Assembly (NCBI GenBank): GCA_017644375.1 | Contig: JAEPLP010000002.1 | Coordinates: forward strand, 1-64,000 | Direction of reading: 5' to 3' | From: Prochlorococcus marinus CUG1435 | GTDB taxonomy: Bacteria > Cyanobacteriota > Cyanobacteriia > PCC-6307 > Cyanobiaceae | DNA length: 64,000 bases | Shown here: positions 57,436 through 64,000 of the stretch, piece after piece | Layout of the letters: each line of letters begins with the position of its first letter | Position numbering within the stretch: position 1 is the stretch's first letter | The notes under the pieces: generated by a model | What the model saw: only the letters and a program-made list of their open reading frames with translations | Database searches by the model: none | Told to the model about the DNA's origin: nothing | Program-made: the position numbers and the translations under genes

Positions 57436-59019
57436 ATGAATGGCCAATCCCCAAAAAATAATGTTTTAGGCCAGTTAGCGATAGTTTTACATGCTCATCT
57501 TCCTTATGTCCGAAAAAATGAAAAAAACTCATTAGAAGAAGATTGGTTATTTCAGGCAATTTTAGAATGTTATATACCACTTCTTCAAGTAATAGAATCT
57601 TCTAAAAAAGAAAATCCTTTAAATACAAAACTTACTATTAGTTTGTCTCCAACATTATTATCACTTCTAGATAATAAACAAATCAAAGAAACTTTTCCAA
57701 GATGGATTAAAACAAGGAAAGATTTTTTAAGTGAGTTACCAAAAAAAGAAAAAAGTGCCTCTGCATTTTTAATGAAAAATTTTAATGAGAAAGAACTTTA
57801 TTGGCAAGAATGTTCTGGAAATTTAATTGAGAAGTTTAGAGTTTTTAATAAATCTGGAAATTTGGATATTCTTACTTGTGCTGCTACACACGGATATTTA
57901 CCAATTCTTAGAGAAAATCCTGAAACAGTCAAAGGACAAATTAATACAGCCATAAGGAGCCATGAAAAAATTTTTGGAACTAAGCCTTTAGGTATTTGGT
58001 TACCCGAATGTGCTTATTATGAAAATTTAGATGAAATACTTTTTAAGTCTGGAATTAGATATGCAATTTTAGACGGCCATGGCATCCTAAATGCAACGCC
58101 AAGACCTAGGTATGGCGTATACGCCCCAATCTGCTCAAAAAGAGGAGTTGCATTCTTCGGGAGAGATAGTGAGTCAACTTTGCCAGTTTGGTCTGCGAAG
58201 GATGGATTCCCAGGAGATAGAGTTTATAGAGAATTTCATAAGGATTTGGGGTGGGAATTGCCTGCCTCAAAGCTACAAAAGAAAGGTATTTCAACAATAA
58301 GACCTTTGGGATTAAAATTTCATAAGATTACTGGTGAAAACGTACCTTTAGGAGAAAAGGCGTTTTACCTAGAAAATGAGGCCATAATAAAGGCTGAGGA
58401 ACATGCCGATTGCTATCTTATTGAGAGGTCCAAACAACTAGAAAAATTAACTTTATCCTCAACCTTTAAGCCTCTATTAGTCGCTCCATTTGATGCAGAA
58501 TTATTTGGTCATTGGTGGTACGAGGGACCTTTTTTTATTGAAAATATTTTAAAAAAATCTGATAGATATTCAATTAAGCTTACAAATTTAAAAGAATTTT
58601 TAATTCAAAAACCAAATATTCAAATTTGCGATCCATCCCCATCAAGTTGGGGACAAGGTGGTTATCACAATTACTGGATTAACGACGCAAATGCATGGAT
58701 CGTCCCAGAAATAACGAAAGCAGGCTCAACTTTTGTTGATTTATGCTCGAATAATTTTAATAATGAATTATCTACTAGGCTTTTAAATCAAGCAGCTAGA
58801 GAATTACTACTTTCTGAGTCCTCTGATTGGAGTTTTATCCTAAGAGCTGGTACTACCACTGAACTTGCAAAAGAGAGGATAGAAAGACACTTATCCAGAT
58901 TCTGGAAATTAATTGCAATGATTAAAAATTATTCTGAAATTAATTTGAAATTTCTTGAGGATATAGAGGAAGAAGATAAAATTTTCCTAGATATTAATGT
59001 TGATGATTGGCGAAAATAA
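57436..59019 (+). CDS. Glycoside hydrolase family 57 protein, probable 1,4-alpha-glucan branching enzyme
   Basis: 527 residues. GH57 motifs: VLHAHLPYVRKNE near the N terminus, GIWLPECAYYENLDE with probable nucleophile E191, and APFDAELFGHWWYEGP with probable acid/base D353. The length and these blocks match the branching-enzyme subgroup, which makes alpha-1,6 links in glycogen; amylase-like activity is the alternative. A classical GlgB is not in the window. Convergent with the lycopene cyclase gene, four bases apart. Confidence 0.9.
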   Translation: MNGQSPKNNVLGQLAIVLHAHLPYVRKNEKNSLEEDWLFQAILECYIPLLQVIESSKKENPLNTKLTISLSPTLLSLLDNKQIKETFPRWIKTRKDFLSELPKKEKSASAFLMKNFNEKELYWQECSGNLIEKFRVFNKSGNLDILTCAATHGYLPILRENPETVKGQINTAIRSHEKIFGTKPLGIWLPECAYYENLDEILFKSGIRYAILDGHGILNATPRPRYGVYAPICSKRGVAFFGRDSESTLPVWSAKDGFPGDRVYREFHKDLGWELPASKLQKKGISTIRPLGLKFHKITGENVPLGEKAFYLENEAIIKAEEHADCYLIERSKQLEKLTLSSTFKPLLVAPFDAELFGHWWYEGPFFIENILKKSDRYSIKLTNLKEFLIQKPNIQICDPSPSSWGQGGYHNYWINDANAWIVPEITKAGSTFVDLCSNNFNNELSTRLLNQAARELLLSESSDWSFILRAGTTTELAKERIERHLSRFWKLIAMIKNYSEINLKFLEDIEEEDKIFLDINVDDWRK

Positions 59020-59023
59020 AATA

Positions 59024-60235
59024 CTAATTTAATTTAAGCATTCCAAGTTTTACTTTTAGAGGCGAATTTATAAACATCTTACTCATTACGTAAATTAGCT
59101 TTGGGAGAGGAAGCGTATTAGTTAGAAAGCCTACCCACTCTTTGGTAGACAATTTAAAGAAATTAGAGAAAAAGCTTCTTAGTCTACTTTCATCAAAACT
59201 CATTAATCTTCGGAGGCCATATTGGTAAAGCTTGTGCCTTTGTGTTAATTCATAAGGCCAAAGAACGCTCCAACCTTTTGTTGCAAGTTCTAGAGAGCTT
59301 AGATGAGGTTCTTTTAGGAAGAATGCTAATTTTTCTGCAAGGAGTGGAGCTCTTCTTAACAAAGATCCAATCATGTATCCTGATGCAGGATGAACCATAC
59401 TTGCTGAGCCTCCAAAACCTAGTACAAATTGCTTTTTAAACGGTAGAGGTAAATTCATTGGGAAAAGGCAATTCTCTTCGTGAAAAATTTCAATTACCTT
59501 AATACCCTTACTATTAAGTCTATTTAGAAGTCTTTTTTTTAGATTTTCTTGCGATAATGCTGGATAACTAGCTAATGAAGTTTCTTCAACAAAAAAAGTT
59601 TCATCTCCTAAATCCATTGCATAAAGAAAAGATGGAGAGGATAATTTTTCTTCCTTTTTTAAATGATTCGGACGAAAATCCATTAAAACAAACTGTTCCT
59701 CATTAACAGGCGGTGAAGAGAATTTCCCAACAATTCCATAGGCAGCTTGCTGTGCTATTTCGTTTTGAACTGGTCTTTTTACAAAATTACTCTTATGCCC
59801 ACTTGCATCAATAACTAACCTAGCCATTATTTTTAAACCTGAAGAACAAATTACTTCAGATAGATTGTTCTTCTCTGTAATATCTTTTGCCGTTTCATTT
59901 AACCATTCAATCCCTTTGCATTTTTTTAAAAGTTCACTTTGAAAGGCTTCTTGATTTATTAAACCATAATCGTAATTGTGTTTTGTTGGAACATTACCCT
60001 TTTTATTTTCCCCGTTTCCAAAAAAACTAACAGTTTTACACCAACGGTGAGATAAAAGAGAATCTAAACCTAATTCCTCTAGTTCAGAAGCCCAAATACC
60101 GTAAGTATTTTCCCATTTTTCACTTGGAGATTTAGTTGATATTCCCTTTATATTTAAATCCTGCTTGGCTAATTCAGAAGCTAAACATAATGCTGCAGGA
60201 CCGGAACCTAAAATTAGAATATCAAGTATTTCCAT
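59024..60235 (-). CDS. crtL: Lycopene cyclase, CrtL type
   Basis: 403 residues. FAD/NAD-binding ILILGSGPAALCLASELA at the N terminus, WENTYGIWASELEELG, LVIDASGHKS, and FGGSASMVHPASGYMIGSLL near the middle are CrtL-family blocks. It closes beta or epsilon rings on lycopene made by CrtISO. Prochlorococcus has two CrtL paralogs, a beta type and a mixed beta/epsilon type; position next to gyrA suggests the beta form from memory, but the sequence alone does not let me decide. Confidence 0.9.
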   Translation of the reverse strand: MEILDILILGSGPAALCLASELAKQDLNIKGISTKSPSEKWENTYGIWASELEELGLDSLLSHRWCKTVSFFGNGENKKGNVPTKHNYDYGLINQEAFQSELLKKCKGIEWLNETAKDITEKNNLSEVICSSGLKIMARLVIDASGHKSNFVKRPVQNEIAQQAAYGIVGKFSSPPVNEEQFVLMDFRPNHLKKEEKLSSPSFLYAMDLGDETFFVEETSLASYPALSQENLKKRLLNRLNSKGIKVIEIFHEENCLFPMNLPLPFKKQFVLGFGGSASMVHPASGYMIGSLLRRAPLLAEKLAFFLKEPHLSSLELATKGWSVLWPYELTQRHKLYQYGLRRLMSFDESRLRSFFSNFFKLSTKEWVGFLTNTLPLPKLIYVMSKMFINSPLKVKLGMLKLN

Positions 60236-60259
60236 ATTATTTAAATAACCATCTGTTTT

Positions 60260-62857
60260 TTAATTTTTCTTCTCTGGAGTTATTTGGTCCAGTACCTCTA
60301 TTTGTTCACGAGGAACTAATACCACTTCTGATAAATGATCACCTTCATCCAATCTTTGTAATTTTACTCCAGTAGCTGCTCTAGATTGCTGGGAAATTTT
60401 ATCTGCATTTGTTCTAACTATTACACCTTTTTCTGTCACTAATAGTAATTCTTCTCCTTCTCCGAGTACCTTTAGGCAAACCAGTACATCATTTTTTATT
60501 CTGAATTTTATTGCTCTTAAGCCCATCCCTGCTCTCTTTTGTAATCTAAATTGTGTTACGGGTACCCTCTTACCTAGTCCAAATGCACTTGCTATTAATA
60601 CCCAAGGACCATCTGTGGAGCTGACTTCAAGATTTTCATCAGTTTCTTTAGTTTGATCCTCAATCTTAGTCAATTGATCAACCAAATCAGAAGTTAAGAC
60701 ATCCATGGACACTAGTTTGTCTCCTTCTCTTAAGTTCATTGATTTAACGCCCCTTGCTGTCCTGCCAAGCGGCCTTAATTCGTTTAGATCTAATCTGAAA
60801 TGTATTGCCATCCCTGTTCGCGATCCAATTAACACACTATCACCCTCTTTTGATAACCTAACCCATGTAAGGGCATCACCATTCTCAAGATTAATTGCTA
60901 TTAGTCCATTTGAGCGGATTTTCGAGAAAGCAGAAAGTGCAGTTCTTTTTATAAATCCAGCCTTGGTTAGCATTAATAAATAGCAATCGTTATCAAAAGA
61001 ATCCACAGCAACTAATGAAGTTATTTTTTCCTCTCTTGGGATAGGAAGAAGTTGTACTGATGGAGTGCCTTTCGCTGTTCTGCTACTCATGGGAACTCTA
61101 TATGCGGGAAGAGCATAAGCTACTCCTCTATCACTGAAAAGCAGTAGAGTGTCATGATCGTTACAGCTTATAAATAATTTCACGTCATCATCTTCTTGGG
61201 ACTTTGTGCCAGCTTTACCCCTTGATCCACGACTAGTTGATTCAAATTCATTAACAGGCATCCTTTTTAAATAACCTGCTTCAGTCAATAGAACTACTGA
61301 TCTATCATTAGCTATGAGATCAATATCATCTAATCCGCCACCTAAATCTAATATTTCTGTTTTTCTAGGGGAAGAAAATCTTTCATCTATTTTATTAAGT
61401 TCTTCAAGAATAATTTCAAAGATTCTTTCTTTACTATTTAAAATTTGCTGATATTGGTTGATTTTTTGGGTTAATTCTTCATGTTCTGCTTTGATTTTAT
61501 CAGCTTCAAGAGCTGTTAATCTTCTTAGCTGCATTTGTAAAATTGCGTCTGCCTGTATGGAAGATAATTCGTGATCGGTTTGTAATTTTTCTCTAGCTGA
61601 AATTGAATCTTTCGCAGATCTAATTAGATCGATAATTTCGTCCATAGCATCTAAGGCTAATAAAAGACCCTTTACAATATGATCTCTTTCTTCTGCCTTT
61701 TTTAATAAAAATCCTGTTCGCCGTCTTATTGTCTCTACTCTGAAATCTAAAAATACATCTAACATTTTTCTGAGTGAGAGAGTTGTGGGCTCTCCTTTAA
61801 CTAAGGCTAGAATGTTCGCACTGAAGTTATTTTGTAGCGGAGTTAACTTAAATAAATTATTTAAAACTACTTGTGGATAGGCATCTCTTTTTAACTCGAT
61901 AACAATCCGCATTCCATCTCTATCACTTTCATCTCTAATATCAGAGATACCTTCTAATTTTTTTTCATTAACCATATCCGCAATTCTCTCTATCAAGCCC
62001 GCTTTGTTAGTTTGAAATGGGAGTTCCGTAATTATTACTGCATCTTTTTCTGCTCTACCAGTTGATTTGATTTGTTCAATATTTGCCACCCCTCTCATAG
62101 TTATTGAACCTTTTCCTGTTTTAAAAGTTTCTCTAATACCATCTCTTCCTAAGATTTGACCACCAGTGGGAAAATCAGGACCTTTAATAATTTCAAAAAG
62201 TTCTCTATCTTCAATTGATGGGTCTTTAATAATGGATTTAAGACCATTGATTAATTCTCCTAAGTTATGTGGAGGGATATTAGTTGCCATTCCTACAGCT
62301 ATTCCAGATGATCCATTTAGAAGTAGTTGAGGGATTCTTGCAGGTAAAACTGTTGGCTCTTGTTGAGAACCGTCAAAGTTATCAGCGAAATCTACAGTTT
62401 CAGATTCAATATCCTCCAATAAACTTTCATCTGTAAGAGACTGTAGACGAGATTCTGTATATCTCATTGCTGCAGGGGGGTCGTTATCTACAGATCCAAA
62501 GTTTCCATGACCATCTATAAGTGGCATTCTCATAGAAAAATCTTGAGCCATCCTTACCAAAGCATCGTAGACAGCAGTGTCACCATGAGGGTGGTATTTA
62601 CCAAGTACTTCTCCAACAACCCTTGCACATTTTCTGTAAGGTCTACTACTAGTTAAACCGAGTTCATACATCGCATAAAGAATTCTTCTATGAACAGGCT
62701 TTAAACCATCCCTTGCATCTGGAAGCGCACGGCCAACTATTACGCTCATTGCATATTCGAGATAAGAACGAGACATCTCGTTTCTTAAGTCGGTCTGAAT
62801 AATTCGATCGTTATCTTCGCTTAATCCAGAATTGCCAGAATCTACAATATCAGACAT
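60260..62857 (-). CDS. gyrA: DNA gyrase subunit A
   Basis: 865 residues. Winged-helix and tower parts with catalytic Tyr in [13 protein letters not shown] (near 130), [20 protein letters not shown] before it, and [17 protein letters not shown]. The C-terminal beta-pinwheel begins after about 500 with repeated [10 protein letters not shown]-like blades. The usual GyrA box QRRGGKG is replaced by [11 protein letters not shown], close to what I recall for other cyanobacterial GyrA. ParC is the alternative, but the length and the six-blade tail fit GyrA. Divergent from guaB3. Confidence 0.93.
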   Translation of the reverse strand: MSDIVDSGNSGLSEDNDRIIQTDLRNEMSRSYLEYAMSVIVGRALPDARDGLKPVHRRILYAMYELGLTSSRPYRKCARVVGEVLGKYHPHGDTAVYDALVRMAQDFSMRMPLIDGHGNFGSVDNDPPAAMRYTESRLQSLTDESLLEDIESETVDFADNFDGSQQEPTVLPARIPQLLLNGSSGIAVGMATNIPPHNLGELINGLKSIIKDPSIEDRELFEIIKGPDFPTGGQILGRDGIRETFKTGKGSITMRGVANIEQIKSTGRAEKDAVIITELPFQTNKAGLIERIADMVNEKKLEGISDIRDESDRDGMRIVIELKRDAYPQVVLNNLFKLTPLQNNFSANILALVKGEPTTLSLRKMLDVFLDFRVETIRRRTGFLLKKAEERDHIVKGLLLALDAMDEIIDLIRSAKDSISAREKLQTDHELSSIQADAILQMQLRRLTALEADKIKAEHEELTQKINQYQQILNSKERIFEIILEELNKIDERFSSPRKTEILDLGGGLDDIDLIANDRSVVLLTEAGYLKRMPVNEFESTSRGSRGKAGTKSQEDDDVKLFISCNDHDTLLLFSDRGVAYALPAYRVPMSSRTAKGTPSVQLLPIPREEKITSLVAVDSFDNDCYLLMLTKAGFIKRTALSAFSKIRSNGLIAINLENGDALTWVRLSKEGDSVLIGSRTGMAIHFRLDLNELRPLGRTARGVKSMNLREGDKLVSMDVLTSDLVDQLTKIEDQTKETDENLEVSSTDGPWVLIASAFGLGKRVPVTQFRLQKRAGMGLRAIKFRIKNDVLVCLKVLGEGEELLLVTEKGVIVRTNADKISQQSRAATGVKLQRLDEGDHLSEVVLVPREQIEVLDQITPEKKN

Positions 62858-62966
62858 ACAAAAAACCTTTCTTTAATAATAATGGCTGATTGTCATAATG
62901 AATAAAAATAAAGTTATATTTAATTCCCAAATACTCACATTCACACACAAATTTAAAAAAAACCTT

Positions 62967-62995
62967 TTGTTTTTGAATAAACCTTGGCTTATTAC
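62967..62995 (+). promoter_or_regulatory. Candidate guaB3 promoter
   Basis: TTGTTT (62967-62972), 17 bases, then TATTAC (62990-62995). Transcription would begin near 63002, giving a leader of about 23 bases. It is a moderate match in AT-rich DNA. Confidence 0.35.
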
Positions 62996-63024
62996 CCCTT
63001 TAGTTGTTAATTTAATCTGAATAA

Positions 63025-64000
63025 ATGATAAATTCCGTGAATATTGAACTTGGATTAAACAAAAAGGTCAGAAGGGCTTATGGCATTGACGAAATAGCGT
63101 TAGTCCCTGGCAAAAGGACACTTGATTACGATTTAACTGATCCTTCTTGGATGATAGGTGATTTAAAGAGAGAAGTTCCAATTATAGCCAGCGCTATGGA
63201 TAGTGTCGTTGATGTTAATACGGCTGTAGAGCTCACCAAATTAGGTGCCCTCGGGGTTATTAATATGGAGGGGATACAAACAAGATATGAAAATCCTGAA
63301 GAAATATTAAATAAAATAGCATCAGTTGGGAAAAATGAGTTTGTTCCATTAATGCAAAAGATATACAGTGAACCTGTTAAGGAGAAATTAATATTAAAGA
63401 GAATAAATGAGGTCAAAGAAAGAGGAGGTATTGCTGCGTTAAGTGGTACTCCTCAAGCTGCAATAAAATTTCAAAAAACACTAAGTAATTCCAATATAGA
63501 TTTATTTTTCCTCCAAGGGACCGTTGTTTCAACTGAGCATCTTGGCATGGAAGGTAAAGAAACTTTAAATATTAAAGATCTTTGTCAATCCATGAAAGTC
63601 CCAGTAGTAGCAGGCAATTGTGTAACTTACGAAGTTGCCAAACTTTTAATGAATGCTGGAGTCGCAGGATTAATGGTTGGTATAGGTCCTGGAGCAGCAT
63701 GTACCTCTAGAGGAGTATTAGGAATTGGAATCCCTCAAGCAACTGCAATTGCTGATTGTAGTTTGGCAAGAGATGATTACTTTAAAGAAAGCGGACGTTA
63801 TATTCCTATTATTGGCGATGGAGGAATTGTAACAGGTGGAGATATCTGTAAATGTTTAGCATGTGGTGCAGATGCTGTAATGATTGGCTCGCCAATAGCT
63901 AAGTCCTCAAATGCTCCAGGTAAAGGATTTCATTGGGGTATGGCTACTCCAAGCCCCATATTGCCTAGGGGTACAAGAATTGAAGTTGGGTCTACAGGAT
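63025..64000 (+). CDS. guaB3: GuaB3-type IMP dehydrogenase family protein (partial, 3' end cut)
   Basis: Open from ATG at 63025 to the window end (325 codons). It begins MINSVNIELGLNKKVRRAYG and IDEIALVPGKRTLD, with IIASAMDSVVDV, the conserved Cys loop GIGPGAACTSRGVLG and the phosphate site IIGDGGIVTGGDICK. There are no CBS domains between barrel halves, which marks the GuaB3 group of actinobacteria and cyanobacteria. Family members catalyse IMP oxidation in guanine synthesis or a related reaction. Divergent from gyrA with a 167-base gap. In related genomes the ncRNA Yfr1 lies downstream of this gene, outside this window. Confidence 0.93.
   Translation, partial: MINSVNIELGLNKKVRRAYGIDEIALVPGKRTLDYDLTDPSWMIGDLKREVPIIASAMDSVVDVNTAVELTKLGALGVINMEGIQTRYENPEEILNKIASVGKNEFVPLMQKIYSEPVKEKLILKRINEVKERGGIAALSGTPQAAIKFQKTLSNSNIDLFFLQGTVVSTEHLGMEGKETLNIKDLCQSMKVPVVAGNCVTYEVAKLLMNAGVAGLMVGIGPGAACTSRGVLGIGIPQATAIADCSLARDDYFKESGRYIPIIGDGGIVTGGDICKCLACGADAVMIGSPIAKSSNAPGKGFHWGMATPSPILPRGTRIEVGSTG

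Noticed and set aside
63025-64000. Presence of the Yfr1 ncRNA, known to follow this gene in marine picocyanobacteria
   Set aside because: The window ends inside the coding region, so the expected site is outside.

Overview
The window is a stretch of core chromosome from a marine picocyanobacterium, most likely a high-light-adapted Prochlorococcus. This is an inference from several signs: very AT-rich DNA with short intergenic gaps, photosystem genes (psbY, a 35-residue Hli protein, a PsbP-like lipoprotein), the cyanobacterial cyclase factor Ycf54, carotenoid genes (crtISO, a CrtL-type cyclase, crtE), the clock kinase SasA, and a ferredoxin-NADP reductase without the phycobilisome-linker domain. 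I see no transposase, integrase, phage gene, CRISPR array or rRNA operon. Two tRNA genes are present (Lys-UUU, Glu-UUC).

Layout. 1-1.6 kb: end of an unidentified gene with a strong terminator, a small double-CxxC protein, an hli gene with a good promoter, tRNA-Lys, then psbY-trmFO. 3-8 kb: crtISO, a membrane protein, a response regulator that lacks its phospho-acceptor, grxD-bolA and plsC. 8.2-18.2 kb: one long plus-strand cluster pdxJ-ycf54-recC-(methyltransferase)-recB-recD, notably AT-rich. 18.4-22.2 kb: a DEAD-box helicase with a hairpin abutting its start codon, a secreted small protein and an ABC exporter. 22.3-30 kb: the PsbP-like lipoprotein gene, recR-lipA, and a minus-strand cluster lysA-cdaA-uppS-bioB-trhO-(unknown). 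30-39.8 kb: rimI, clpC, a GldA-like dehydrogenase, a hydrolase, cdsA, a Lys/Arg/Orn decarboxylase, a UbiB-type kinase and a membrane-bound HTH protein. 39.9-49.8 kb: malQ, prs, sasA, tRNA-Glu, petH, zwf-opcA. 49.8-64 kb: a cobyrinate diamide synthase, crtE, folD, a PgpH-type HD phosphodiesterase, leuA, a GH57 enzyme, a lycopene cyclase, gyrA and the start of a GuaB3-type IMP dehydrogenase cut by the window end.

How they fit together. Most genes are housekeeping. Functional groups visible here are: photosynthesis and pigments (psbY, hli, the PsbP-like gene, ycf54, crtISO, crtL, crtE, petH); night-time carbon metabolism (zwf-opcA, malQ, GH57); recombination and repair (recBCD, recR); redox and Fe-S functions (grxD-bolA, lipA, bioB); cell envelope (lysA, uppS, cdsA, plsC); and a probable c-di-AMP circuit made of the cyclase CdaA and a PgpH-like hydrolase.

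I found no convincing new multi-gene system. The observations most worth following are the phospho-acceptor-less response regulator, the predicted membrane anchor on FNR, the hairpin over the helicase ribosome-binding region, the methyltransferase gene inside the recC-recB interval, the shortened PgpH sensor, and small Cys-knuckle sequences near the left edge.
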